A DNA stretch of 64,000 nt from Micromonospora parathelypteridis (GTDB lineage: Bacteria; Actinomycetota; Actinomycetes; Mycobacteriales; Micromonosporaceae): positions 434,001-498,000 of the forward strand of contig NZ_JACHDP010000001.1 in NCBI RefSeq assembly GCF_014201145.1. Reading direction: 5' to 3'. Of this stretch, positions 24,615-34,698 are shown piece after piece (the stretch's first letter is position 1; the number at the start of each line of letters is the position of its first letter). Made by a program: the position numbers and the translations under genes. Below the pieces are notes generated by a model that ran no database searches, had not been told where the DNA came from, and saw nothing but the letters and a program-made list of their open reading frames with translations.

Positions 24615-26498
24615 ATGCGTCGACCCCGCCATCTGGCACTACTCAGCGTCGGTGTGTCCGGCGCCCTGGTGCTCAGCGCAGCAGCGACAGCGGCGGCAGC
24701 CCCGCCCACGGTGCCCACACCCACCGGCATCGTCGTCGCCGACGGCATGACCCAGCCGGTGTTCTCGCTCGCCGACGCGATCGAGGAGCGGGTGTTCGTC
24801 CAGACCCCGGTGGATACTGACCACGACGGCCGACTCGACCGGGTGGCGATCGACATCTCCCGACCCCGGGAGACCGCCACGCAGGGCTTCAAGGTGCCGG
24901 TCATCTTCGAGCACAGCCCCTACCGCAAGGACACCTGGGGTGACGTGCCATACCCGAGCGTGCTGGTCGACGACCTCCCGCAGAACGGCCGCACCGACCG
25001 GTCCGGCCAGCGGGCGCTCGACGCGAGCATCCAACGGGCCCAGGCGAAAGCCAACCTGCCCGGCTCGCTGGACGACTACTACGTGCCACGCGGGTACGCG
25101 GTGGTGCTCGGTCAGAGCGTCGGCACCGGCGACTCGGACGGCTGCCCGACCAGCGGCGACCAGGCCGAGACGCTCGGCACCAAGGCGGTCATCGACTGGC
25201 TCAACGGCCGGGCCAAGGGGTACGACGCGAACGGCGCCCCGATCACCGCCGGTTGGACCACCGGAGCGGTCGGCATGACCGGCGTCTCCTACAACGGCAC
25301 GCTGCCCAACCAGGTGGCCACCACAGGGGTCAAGGGACTCAAGACCATCGTGCCGGTCTCCGCGATCAGCAGCTGGTACGACTACTACCGGGCCAACGGT
25401 CTGGTCGTCGCACCCGGGACGTACCAGGGTGAGGACCTCGACATCCTGGCCCAGTTCACCGCGGGGCAGACACGCGCCGAAGGGCCCTGCGCCGACGAGC
25501 TCGCAACGATCACCGAGAAGCAGGACCGGGTCACCGGCGACTACTCGAAATACTGGCAGGACCGCGACTACCTCGACGCTCGGAACGTCAAGGCCAGCGT
25601 CTTCGTCGTGCACGGCCTCAACGACTGGAACGTGAAGACCGAGCACTTCGCCGGCTGGTGGGACCAGCTCGCCAAGCGCGACGTACCTCGTAAGATCTGG
25701 CTGCACCAGGGCGGGCACGGCGGCCCGGGCAGCAGCGCGTCGGTGACCCTGCCCGACGGCCGCACGTGGACCTACAAGCAGACCGAGAACCGCTGGTTCG
25801 ACTTCTGGTTGTGGAACGTACGCAACGGCATCATGGACGAGCCGACCGCCGTGCTCCAGCGCGAGGACCGGGCCTACACCACGTACGCCAACTGGCCCGA
25901 CCCGGCCGCACGCGAGGTCGGGTTGCGGTTCGCCGCCACCGACGCCACCGCCCCGGGCTCGCTCACCACCGGCAAGCCGCCGAAGGCCAAGGTCGAGCAG
26001 CGCTTCGTCGACGAGGGCCGCACCATCCACCCCGACACCCTGATCGCCAACCCGGACGCGGCGAGCGCCAACCGACTCGCCTACCGCTCCCCCGCGCTGA
26101 CGCAGAACGTCCGCATCTCCGGACGCCCGGAAATGCGGCTGCGGATGGCGATCGACAACAAGCCGGACGCGAACCTCACCGCGTACCTGGTCGACTACGG
26201 CCCGGCCGGCTCGACCGCCGCGCCGACCGTGGTGACCCGAGGCTGGATGGACCCGCAGAACCGCAAGAACGCCGCACGCACCGAGCCGGTCAAGCAGGGC
26301 AAACTGTACGACTACCGGTGGACCATGGAGCCGAAGGACTACATCTTCCCGGCAGGGCACCGGATCGGCGTGGTCGTCTTCTCCAGCGACCAGGAGTACA
26401 CCCTGCTGCCGATGGGCGGCACCGAGCTGCAGGTCGCCCCGAACGACAGCGAACTCCGCCTACCGGTGGTCGGCGGGCGGGGCGTCCTCGGCTTCTGA
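24615..26498 (+). CDS. Secreted Xaa-Pro dipeptidyl-peptidase (S15/CocE type)
   Basis: A 627-residue exported alpha/beta hydrolase that removes X-Pro dipeptides from peptide N-termini. Signal peptide about 1-29. The triad is visible: S225 in MTGVSYNGT, D337 in VVHGLNDWNV, H368 in HQGGHGGP. The C-terminal jelly-roll (about 400-627) is usual for the CocE/X-Pro group. An Asp-rich D-x-D-x-D-G-x-x-D loop near residues 67-75 could bind calcium. ATG at 24615 with GAAGGGAG upstream; the open extension to 24411 lacks a signal peptide and is rejected. Confidence 0.9.
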   Translation: MRRPRHLALLSVGVSGALVLSAAATAAAAPPTVPTPTGIVVADGMTQPVFSLADAIEERVFVQTPVDTDHDGRLDRVAIDISRPRETATQGFKVPVIFEHSPYRKDTWGDVPYPSVLVDDLPQNGRTDRSGQRALDASIQRAQAKANLPGSLDDYYVPRGYAVVLGQSVGTGDSDGCPTSGDQAETLGTKAVIDWLNGRAKGYDANGAPITAGWTTGAVGMTGVSYNGTLPNQVATTGVKGLKTIVPVSAISSWYDYYRANGLVVAPGTYQGEDLDILAQFTAGQTRAEGPCADELATITEKQDRVTGDYSKYWQDRDYLDARNVKASVFVVHGLNDWNVKTEHFAGWWDQLAKRDVPRKIWLHQGGHGGPGSSASVTLPDGRTWTYKQTENRWFDFWLWNVRNGIMDEPTAVLQREDRAYTTYANWPDPAAREVGLRFAATDATAPGSLTTGKPPKAKVEQRFVDEGRTIHPDTLIANPDAASANRLAYRSPALTQNVRISGRPEMRLRMAIDNKPDANLTAYLVDYGPAGSTAAPTVVTRGWMDPQNRKNAARTEPVKQGKLYDYRWTMEPKDYIFPAGHRIGVVVFSSDQEYTLLPMGGTELQVAPNDSELRLPVVGGRGVLGF

Positions 26499-26527
26499 TC
26501 CCGTCCATCCCGAATATCTCGTCCATC

Positions 26528-26562
26528 GGGTGGGGCAGCTCGCACGTCGAGCTGCCCCACCC
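26528..26562 (+). terminator. Terminator of the Xaa-Pro peptidase gene
   Basis: Perfect 15-bp arms GGGTGGGGCAGCTCG (26528-26542) and CGAGCTGCCCCACCC (26548-26562), loop CACGT, 30 nt past the stop. Confidence 0.8.
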
Positions 26563-26600
26563 GCCCGTCCCGAACCAACCACCCCACCCCGCCCACCACC

Positions 26601-26680
26601 GCCCCTCGCCGCCTGCGGTCCACCGCCGCCTTGCGCCACCGCCCCTCGCCGCCTGCGGTCCATCGCCGCCTTGCGCCACA
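26601..26680. repeat. 40-bp tandem duplication
   Basis: Two head-to-tail copies (26601-26640 and 26641-26680) beginning GCCCCTCGCCGCCTGCGGTC, differing at two positions. Non-coding; probably replication slippage. Confidence 0.8.
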
Positions 26681-26720
26681 GCCCTCCGCCACCGCCTTCC
26701 GCCTTCCGTCTTCCGCCTCG

Positions 26721-26798
26721 CATGATCGTGCTCGATCCTGGATGTAGTGGCCTCGTCCGCCCGCGAAGGCCCTGTTTCCTGGATCGAGCGCGATCATG
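26721..26798. repeat. Long intergenic palindrome A
   Basis: Arms CATGATCGTGCTCGATCC (26721-26738) and GGATCGAGCGCGATCATG (26781-26798) pair at 17 of 18 positions. The 42-nt centre has further partial pairing (TGGCCT with AAGGCC). It resembles the dispersed palindromic intergenic elements of Micromonospora-type genomes; copy number cannot be judged from one window. Confidence 0.65.
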
Positions 26799-26970
26799 GA
26801 CAAACGAGACGCGCCTCGGTGCCACGCGACCCGGTCTCAGGGCGGTCGCTGGCGGCGTTGGGTGGCACCGCCGACCAAGCCCGGTCAGGCAATGGGCAGC
26901 ATGGGTGGTTTGTCCGGTTCATTCGGCGGGAGCGAGAGGCGCCCCCGCAACCCTGAACCGGACCCCGGCA

Positions 26971-27046
26971 TGATCGACTCCATGTCGCCGATGTGGCGGC
27001 TTCCCGCCCCACGGATACCGCCACATCGGCGACATGGAGTGGATCA
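26971..27046. repeat. Long intergenic palindrome B
   Basis: 29-bp arms at 26971-26999 and 27018-27046 pair with one mismatch around an 18-nt loop; the pairing continues outward (GGCA against CGCC). The arm opens TGATCGACTCCATGTCGCCG. Like palindrome A it would extrude a long hairpin, and both share the TGATCG edge, suggesting one class of element. Confidence 0.75.
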
Positions 27047-27226
27047 CGCCCCGGCGCCCATCATGCGGGGTCGGCTGGCGTTCGGCGTGTTCCGTTTGGG
27101 TGGTTTCGTCCGGTGGTCGGGGTCACCGTGGTGGCGGAATCGGGGGCCGGCCGGGGTCGTTATACCTGGCATGCCGCCGTAGCCCCCGGGCTCCAGGCGC
27201 GCAACAGCCCCAACCCCCGGGGTGCG

Positions 27227-27373
27227 TGGCAGCCTCCGGGAACACCCGCCGGGCCGCCACGGTTACATCCCTGGAGCCGCCGGCCCCCGGAACATCCGCC
27301 GGGTCGCCACGGTTGCATCCCGAGTAGCTGGCAGCCTCCGGGAACACCCGCCGGGTCGCCACGGTTACATCCC
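27227..27373. repeat. Triplicated 45-bp element upstream of the C39-like gene
   Basis: Three direct copies: 27227-27271, 27281-27321 (slightly shorter, diverged) and 27329-27373. The shared core is AACACCCGCCGGG followed by CGCCACGGTTACATCCC; periods are 50 and 52 bp. The periods are not multiples of three, so this is not a protein repeat. Role unknown. Confidence 0.7.
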
Positions 27374-27573
27374 CCGGCCGCCCAAGCGGCAGGCCAACCC
27401 CCGGGAGTTCGGCGGAATGACCCGCCACCCCTGGGCCGTTACACCCTCCACGGAGACGCCCCGATGCCGGCCCCTTGCGGGCTGCCGGGCAACCCCCCAG
27501 GACTTCTTCCCGCAGCACACCCACCCCCGAGTGTGTGTTGCGCACCCCCCGAAATGCAGAGGAGCACGCCATC

Positions 27574-28233
27574 ATGCGTACCGATCTGATCCGTAAGACC
27601 GCCCTCACCGCTGCGGGACTCGCCTTCACCGGCGGCGCCATCGCCGGCCCCGTCACCGCCGCCTACGCCGCGTCCGACGCCAAGCCGACCTCGCAGACGC
27701 AGAACGACCGCAAGCCCTCCGGTGAGCGGGAACTCGGCGTCCGCTACGAGGCGCAGCCGAACTTCTACTACTGCGGCCCCGCCGCGACCCGTAACGCCCT
27801 GTCCGTCCAAGGCAAGAACATCAACGTCGACGACATGGCCAAGGAGATGGGCACCACCGAAGCCGGCACCAACTCCATCAACGACATCACCCCCGTCCTG
27901 AACAAGGAAACCGGCAAGCCCGACGCCTACCGGTCCGTGGAGATCAGCAGCCCTGACGCTGACACCAAGCAGACCGACACCCTGCGCGCCGACGTCGTCA
28001 AGACCGTCGACCAGGGCCGCGCCGTGGTCGCGAACATCGCCGGCACCAGCACCGACACCACCGGCACCACCCACTCCTACGAAGGCGGGCACTACATCAG
28101 CGTCGTCGGCTACCACGACAACGGCAACACCGTCACCATCGCCGACTCCGCCGACCCCAACCAAGCCGCCTACGACATCACCGTCGAGCACCTCGCCGAC
28201 TGGATCGCCACCCGCGGCTACGCCACCAGCTGA
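27574..28233 (+). CDS. Secreted C39-like cysteine peptidase
   Basis: A 219-residue exported protein. Signal peptide about 1-33 (ends TAAYA-AS). The mature domain matches the peptidase C39-like fold: catalytic Cys in NFYYCGPAATRNAL (about residue 69), His in GGHYISVVGYHDNG (about 171), and Asp in IADSADP. Such stand-alone secreted C39-like proteins lack the ABC transporter of bacteriocin exporters; their substrates are unknown. ATG at 27574 has AGAGGAG nine bases upstream. Codons are extremely biased to C-ending (for example runs of GCC and ACC), suggesting high expression. A strong terminator follows. Confidence 0.82.
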   Translation: MRTDLIRKTALTAAGLAFTGGAIAGPVTAAYAASDAKPTSQTQNDRKPSGERELGVRYEAQPNFYYCGPAATRNALSVQGKNINVDDMAKEMGTTEAGTNSINDITPVLNKETGKPDAYRSVEISSPDADTKQTDTLRADVVKTVDQGRAVVANIAGTSTDTTGTTHSYEGGHYISVVGYHDNGNTVTIADSADPNQAAYDITVEHLADWIATRGYATS

Positions 28234-28255
28234 CCCCCGCACCATCACGACCACA

Positions 28256-28294
28256 CCGAAGGGCCGGACCCCACCACGGGGCCCGGCCCTTCGG
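28256..28294 (+). terminator. Terminator of the C39-like gene
   Basis: 12-bp arms CCGAAGGGCCGG (28256-28267) and CCGGCCCTTCGG (28283-28294), extended by inner CCCC/GGGG pairing; 23 nt past the stop. Confidence 0.85.
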
Positions 28295-28484
28295 CGTCGT
28301 CATTTCCACCAACTGCGGGACGTATTGACAAGTTTCGACCCACGGGTGAGGCTTGAGCTACGGTGAGAGCGCTCTCTCACCCCCGGCTCAACCGGCCACC
28401 ACCAGTCTGGCCAGGGCAAACTCCGATGTCTTCGGCGGCGGCGCCGGAGCTGGCCCTGACCCGTCCCCCGACAGGAGTCACAAG

Positions 28485-29408
28485 ATGGACAGGGCCGCAC
28501 CCCTCTCCGGCATCCACCGCCGACTGCGCCTCGCCACAGCGATCGGCGCACTGCTGCTGTTACTCGGTACGTACGTCGTTTCCACCACCGCCCGGGCCGA
28601 CGCCGCCACCGGCGCCAACGCCACCGGTGCCAACGCCATCGGCGTCAACGCAATCCGGGTGGCCGAGTTCCCCGCCGACTGCACCTACAGCCACCGGCTG
28701 CCGGACGACCCGATCATCTTCCCCGGGCTGCCCGGGGCCTCGCACATGCACAGCTTCTTCGGCAGCACGGTGACGAACGCCCACACCACACTGCCCGACC
28801 TGGTCAGCTCCCCCACCACCTGCAACCCACGGGTGGACGTCTCGTCCTACTGGGTGCCGACCCTGTACCGCGACAACCAGCCGGTGGAGCCGGCGATCGC
28901 GACGTTCTACTACCTGGGCGAGGGTGTGCGCGCCGACGTCGTCGCGAACACCCAGCCGTTCCCGCTGGGGCTCCGACTCGTCGCCGGCAACGCGCGAGCC
29001 ACCGGGCCGAACGAGAGCATCGCCCGCTGGTCGTGCCTGCACGCCGGGCACGTACCGCCGTCGAAGGACTTCGTCACCTGTCCGGCGGGCACGATGCTGG
29101 AGTCGTACCTGGACTTCCCCCAGTGCTGGAACGGTCGGGACCTGGACTCGCCGGACCACAAGAGCCACCTGGCCTACCCGGTGAACCAGGCCTGCCCGAG
29201 CACCCACCCCGTGCACGTCCCGAAGTTGCGGCAGGTGCTGCGCTACCCGGTCAACGGCAACCCGTCGGGCTTCCGGCTAGCTTCCGGAGCGGGCTACACC
29301 ATGCACGGCGACTTCTTCAACGCCTGGCCGGTAGCGGAGATGGCCCGCCGGGTCCAGGACTGCATCCGTCCCGTCATCAAGTGCGGTCACGACGGCCGAC
29401 CGATCTGA
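28485..29408 (+). CDS. Secreted DUF1996 protein
   Basis: A 307-residue exported protein with a signal peptide (about 1-36, GALLLLLGTYVVSTTARADA). A short degenerate N-terminal repeat of the type A-N-A-x-G follows. The DUF1996 domain has ASHMHSFFG, TTCNPRVDVSSYWVPTLY, the CWNGRDLDSPDHKSHLAYP block and many cysteines. The domain is frequent in secreted proteins of fungi and actinomycetes and is of unknown activity; the conserved His/Asp suggest metal or carbohydrate binding. ATG at 28485 has AGGAG seven bases upstream. A DUF305 lipoprotein follows. Confidence 0.85.
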   Translation: MDRAAPLSGIHRRLRLATAIGALLLLLGTYVVSTTARADAATGANATGANAIGVNAIRVAEFPADCTYSHRLPDDPIIFPGLPGASHMHSFFGSTVTNAHTTLPDLVSSPTTCNPRVDVSSYWVPTLYRDNQPVEPAIATFYYLGEGVRADVVANTQPFPLGLRLVAGNARATGPNESIARWSCLHAGHVPPSKDFVTCPAGTMLESYLDFPQCWNGRDLDSPDHKSHLAYPVNQACPSTHPVHVPKLRQVLRYPVNGNPSGFRLASGAGYTMHGDFFNAWPVAEMARRVQDCIRPVIKCGHDGRPI

Positions 29409-29452
29409 GCCGACTGGTTCACACCGCGGTGGCGGGCCCGGTCCACGCCGGG

Positions 29453-29508
29453 CCCGCCACCCAAGGCCCGCCAACCAACGCCCGCCACCCAAGGCCGGCC
29501 AACCAACA
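29453..29508. repeat. 28-bp tandem duplication
   Basis: Two copies (29453-29480, 29481-29508) starting CCCGCCACCCAAGGCC, differing at two positions, between the DUF1996 and DUF305 genes. Confidence 0.75.
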
Positions 29509-29536
29509 CGCATCATCCGAGGCGAGAGGGGGCCGG

Positions 29537-30169
29537 ATGCGCATCACCAGACCGACCGCCCTGCTCGTGGCGACATTGCTCGCCACCGGTTGCGCCATCG
29601 AACCACTGAACAACGCCGACACCGCACCGCCCGCAACCACACCGCCCGCGACAGCGCCGGCCGCGACGACGGTGCCAGCACCCACGGGTACGGCCGGACC
29701 GTTCAGCCCCACCGACATCGCCTGGCTCCAGTTGACGGTGGCGATGGTCGAGCGACTGCTACCCGTACTCGATCTCGTGCTGGCGCGGACCACCGACCCG
29801 GCCTGGCGGCACCTGGCCGCCCAGGTCGGGGCAACCCTGCGCACCGACCTGGGCAAGGCCCGCCGGCTCCTGGGCGACTCCCTTGCGCCGACGACGAACC
29901 CGCACGAGGGTCACGACATGCCGGGGATGGTCACCGCCGAGGAGTTGACCGCGTTGCGGTCGGCCAGCGGGCAGCCGTTTCTCCGGCTGCTCGCCGAGCA
30001 CCTGCGTGCACACCTGACGCAGTCGGTCCTGGTCGCCTCCGCCGAGCGGACGAACGGGGTCCAGCCGGCCACGACCGCGTTGGCCGTGGCCGTGGTCCGG
30101 GACGGCACCGCCAACCTCGCACGGCTCGATCGCCTCGCTCCGCCGTCGAAGACCGCCGCACCGGCCTGA
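29537..30169 (+). CDS. DUF305 lipoprotein
   Basis: A 210-residue protein. Lipobox LLATGC puts the lipidated Cys at about residue 19. A Pro/Thr/Ala linker (about 30-58) leads to a four-helix DUF305 domain: the H-E-G-H-D-M-P-G-M motif and MVTAEELTALRSASGQPFLRLLAEHL are characteristic, and the Met/His content suggests copper or other metal binding. It is located outside the membrane. 128 nt downstream of the DUF1996 gene, possibly the same unit. Confidence 0.85.
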   Translation: MRITRPTALLVATLLATGCAIEPLNNADTAPPATTPPATAPAATTVPAPTGTAGPFSPTDIAWLQLTVAMVERLLPVLDLVLARTTDPAWRHLAAQVGATLRTDLGKARRLLGDSLAPTTNPHEGHDMPGMVTAEELTALRSASGQPFLRLLAEHLRAHLTQSVLVASAERTNGVQPATTALAVAVVRDGTANLARLDRLAPPSKTAAPA

Positions 30170-30254
30170 CGGTCGGGCCGGCGCCCTGCCCTACCCGGCA
30201 TGCTCATCGGCCCAGCCGCGACGATCCACCCCTGTGCCCACGACGTCGAACGAT

Positions 30255-31883
<1,629 letters not shown>

Positions 31884-32088
31884 GGGGACCTCGGGGAAGG
31901 GAGATCCGGGCGCACACGGGTGGCCCGGCAGCATGAGCAGGGCATGACGACAGAGCCGCGGCGACGGCGGCGCGATTACGCGCCCGTCGGCGGCTGGTCC
32001 GGGTTCTCACCCGGAGATGTCGTCGTCACCTGCCACGCTTGCTCCGATCTCCGGCAATTCGCCCGCAAGAGTAACTCGGCGGCCCCGC

Positions 32089-32829
32089 TCAGCTCCCGCC
32101 CAGCAGCCGGGCGATCGTCGCGGGCTCCGCCAGGTGTGGGAAGTGGCTACCGGGTAGCACGGTCACCACGACCTCCGGCAGGGCCTCCGTCAGCCAGGCC
32201 AGGTAACGTGCCGGCGGTTCGGACGAGGTCACCCAGCGGTAGGGGATCCCCCGCCCGCCGATGGACCGCAGATCGCGGTGCCGCTCGATGGCAATTCCCT
32301 CGTCGGACCCGTGCAGGATCTCATCCCAGTAGCCCAGCAACAGGTCCGGCCGAGGATCGGTCGCGGTCGTCACGATCTCGCGCGCCTCGGCCGGTAGCGA
32401 CTCGATGCCCATCCCGGCCAGCATCCCGTCCCACACCCGCCGCCAGTCCGCTCCCCGCAGGGCCGGCTCGGCTTGGCGTACGGCCACACCGAATGGTCCG
32501 GGCAGCAGAATCTGGTCCAGATTCACCACCCCACGCACCGGGTAGCGGGCCGCGTACGCCGTGGCGACCACCGCGCCGACCGAATGTCCCACCACGACCG
32601 GCTCGGCGAGACCCGCCTCGGTCACCTGCCCGTGCACCACCTCGGCGACCTCCGCCATCCGGTAGGAGGCCCGCCGTGGTGATTCTCCGTGGCCGGGCAG
32701 GTCGAGGGTGAGGACCTGCCGCGCAGGATCGATCACCGCGAGCTCGCGCCGCACCGGGTTCCACTGTCGCCGGTCGAACGTGAGGCCGTGCAGCAGCACC
32801 AACGGCGGCCGGTTCTCGTCGTCAGTCAT
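32089..32829 (-). CDS. Alpha/beta hydrolase
   Basis: A 246-residue cytosolic hydrolase. Oxyanion region LVLLHGLTFDRRQW at the N-terminus, nucleophile elbow VVGHSVGAVV (Ser about 98), and catalytic His in LPGSHFPHLAEP near the C-terminus. Substrate unknown. The start codon overlaps the end of the TetR gene by 8 nt, so the hydrolase is translated with its regulator. Confidence 0.85.
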   Translation of the reverse strand: MTDDENRPPLVLLHGLTFDRRQWNPVRRELAVIDPARQVLTLDLPGHGESPRRASYRMAEVAEVVHGQVTEAGLAEPVVVGHSVGAVVATAYAARYPVRGVVNLDQILLPGPFGVAVRQAEPALRGADWRRVWDGMLAGMGIESLPAEAREIVTTATDPRPDLLLGYWDEILHGSDEGIAIERHRDLRSIGGRGIPYRWVTSSEPPARYLAWLTEALPEVVVTVLPGSHFPHLAEPATIARLLGGS

Positions 32830-33475
32830 TGACGTACCTTTCCTGCGTCCCGACCCGGGCGCTCGCCCGCAGGGAGTCGATGGTGAGGTCGAGGGCCGCC
32901 TCAAGATGGTCGATCTTTCCGGTGGAGAGCAGCAGCAGCACGCCGCCCTGGATGCCGGCCAGCAGCGCCGCGGCGGCGCGTTCGGCGTCCACCGCTGCGG
33001 CGATGTCGCCGGTCGACTGCATGTGCCGGATGCCCTCGGTGATCGCCTTCTGCCACCGCCACATGAGCCCGGTCACCACGGCCTGCGCGCCCGGCGCACG
33101 CCGGCCGGTCTGACCGAGCAGACCGTTGAGTGGGCACTTCACACCCTGGGCGAGGTAACGCTCGATGAGCCGGTCGCGCCACGCCAGCCAGGCCGGCCAG
33201 GACGTCAGGTTGCTCAGCATCGGCTCCTGGTCGCTGAGCACCTGGTCGGCCTCGTGCTGGGCCACCGCGAGCAGCAACTCCTCCTTACCGTCGGGGAAGT
33301 AGTGGAAGAGCTGACCCTTGCTGGTGCCGGTGTGGGCCATCACGTCCTCGAGGCGTACCTCGTCGACGCCGCGCTCCCGGATCTCGGCGGCCGCGCCGGC
33401 GACGATCCGCGCCCGGGTCGCCTCGCCCTTGCGGGTCAACGCCCGTGTCATGAGACCCCCGTCACCGTTTTTCAT
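32822..33475 (-). CDS. TetR-family repressor
   Basis: A 217-residue regulator. N-terminal HTH (about 16-62: EATRARIVAGAAAEIRERG, VMAHTGTSKGQLFHYFP) and a ligand-binding C-domain of the YcdC/TetR_C type with GVKCPLNGLLGQTG. It may start at 33475 or at the ATG at 33451 (MTRALTRKGEATR); both have weak ribosome binding sites. The dyad at 33510-33525 lies between it and the divergent aldo/keto reductase. It most likely represses itself, the overlapping hydrolase and the reductase in response to an unknown electrophile or aromatic ligand. Confidence 0.88.
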   Translation of the reverse strand: MKNGDGGLMTRALTRKGEATRARIVAGAAAEIRERGVDEVRLEDVMAHTGTSKGQLFHYFPDGKEELLLAVAQHEADQVLSDQEPMLSNLTSWPAWLAWRDRLIERYLAQGVKCPLNGLLGQTGRRAPGAQAVVTGLMWRWQKAITEGIRHMQSTGDIAAAVDAERAAAALLAGIQGGVLLLLSTGKIDHLEAALDLTIDSLRASARVGTQERYVND

Positions 33476-33509
33476 CCCGGACCTGCCGGTGTCACCCTAG
33501 CTCGCACTT

Positions 33510-33525
33510 TGGACTTGCAGGTCCA
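33510..33525. promoter_or_regulatory. Probable TetR operator
   Basis: TGGACTTGCAGGTCCA, a 16-bp dyad with one mismatched pair, in the intergenic space between the TetR gene and the divergent aldo/keto reductase. The right position and size for a TetR-family site. Confidence 0.65.
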
Positions 33526-33594
33526 TTTTTGCCGAGCAAAGGTCTGGAACGCGCGGTCCGCACGGGGCCGGCACGCGATCAGGGGGACGTCAGG

Positions 33595-34698
33595 ATGAAC
33601 CACTACTACCTACTCGGGCGGTCCGGTCTGCGGGTCAGCCGGCTGGCGCTGGGCACCATGAACTTCGGCGTGGACGGGTTCCACGCCGCGTACGGCAAGA
33701 CCGAGGAGGAGGCGGAGCCGATCTTCCGCCAGTATCTGGAGGCGGGCGGGAACTTCATCGACACGGCGGACTTCTACACCGCCGGGGAGAGCGAGAAGAT
33801 CCTCGGCCGCCTGATCGCGCGGGCCGGCGTCCGCGATCGGCTCGTGCTCACCAGCAAGGCCACCAACACCGTCGACCCGACCGACCCGAACGCCAGCGGC
33901 AACGGCCGCAAGCACATCATGCGGGCCGTGGAAGCGTCGCTGAGCCGGCTCGGCACCGACTACCTCGACCTGTACCTGCTGCATACCTGGGACCGGATCA
34001 CCCCGGTCGAGGAGGTCGTGCACACCCTCGACGACCTGGTACGCGCCGGCAAGATCCGGTATGCCGGACTCTCCGACGTGCCGGCCTGGTACGCGGCCCG
34101 GGCGCAGAGCTACGCCGAGGCGCACGGGTTGGCTCCAATGATCAACGTGCAGCTCCCGTACTCCCTGGTCAGCCGGGGCATCGAGGCGGAGTTCGTGTCG
34201 ATGTCGCAGACCCTGGGGATGGGGCTCACCGCGTGGAGCCCGATCGGCGGCGGGCTGCTCAGCGGCAAGTACCGGCGGACCGACGACGGCATGAGCGGGA
34301 CCGGCCGGTTGACCAACCCCGACGCGGCGGGTCGGGAGATCAGCCCCGGCGACTGGAAGGTCATCGAGGCGCTGGAGAGCGTGGCCGCCGACCTGGGGCG
34401 CAGCATGGCCCAGGTCGCGATCAACTGGGTCGCCACCCAGCCCGCCGTCGCCTCGGTGATCGTCGGGGCGAGCAGCCCCGAGCAGCTCGCCAGCAACTTC
34501 GGCGCGCTCGACTTCGAGATCCCGGCCGACGCCCGTCGCCGAATCGAGGAGGCCAGCGCCCCGAACCTCGGGCTGCCGTACGCCATGTTCACTCCGCAGT
34601 ACCAGTCCTGGGTGGTGAGCCCCGGTCTCGGTATCGGCGACAAGCCGGCGGGCTACTCCCCTCCCGTGTTCAACGGCGCGTCTGAGCCCACCAAGTGA
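33595..34698 (+). CDS. Aldo/keto reductase (aryl-alcohol dehydrogenase type)
   Basis: A 367-residue NADPH-dependent TIM-barrel oxidoreductase. Tetrad: Asp and Tyr in IDTADFYTAGESE, Lys in VLTSKATN, His in YLLHTWD. A late IVGASSPEQLASN segment binds the cofactor phosphate. ATG at 33595 follows AGGGGGA; the open TTG extension to 33529 would overlap the operator and is rejected. It is the probable target of the adjacent TetR repressor. Confidence 0.9.
   Translation: MNHYYLLGRSGLRVSRLALGTMNFGVDGFHAAYGKTEEEAEPIFRQYLEAGGNFIDTADFYTAGESEKILGRLIARAGVRDRLVLTSKATNTVDPTDPNASGNGRKHIMRAVEASLSRLGTDYLDLYLLHTWDRITPVEEVVHTLDDLVRAGKIRYAGLSDVPAWYAARAQSYAEAHGLAPMINVQLPYSLVSRGIEAEFVSMSQTLGMGLTAWSPIGGGLLSGKYRRTDDGMSGTGRLTNPDAAGREISPGDWKVIEALESVAADLGRSMAQVAINWVATQPAVASVIVGASSPEQLASNFGALDFEIPADARRRIEEASAPNLGLPYAMFTPQYQSWVVSPGLGIGDKPAGYSPPVFNGASEPTK

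Larger units (their letters stand above)
26499..27573. other. Gene-free, repeat-rich kilobase
   Basis: 1.07 kb with no convincing gene; open frames here have no ribosome binding site, are low-complexity, and encode the DNA repeats on both strands. In order it holds a terminator, a 40-bp tandem duplication, two long imperfect palindromes and a triplicated 45-bp element, ending in the leader of the C39-like gene. Confidence 0.6.

Noticed and set aside
24639..26360. 573-codon minus-strand open frame
   Set aside because: Antisense to the Xaa-Pro dipeptidyl-peptidase with intact catalytic residues.
27380..27573. c-di-AMP (ydaO) riboswitch before the secreted C39-like gene
   Set aside because: Such riboswitches precede wall-hydrolase genes in actinobacteria, but I could not find the conserved core segments or pairing here.
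27222..27596. Protein-like repeat reading through the triplicated element
   Set aside because: Repeat periods of 50 and 52 bp are not multiples of three, both strands are open, and no ribosome binding site exists.
31884..31945. Cys-rich leader peptide frame upstream of the ABC-F gene
   Set aside because: The ATG at 31945 has no Shine-Dalgarno and the frame overlaps the main gene; only the nearby hairpin is worth noting.
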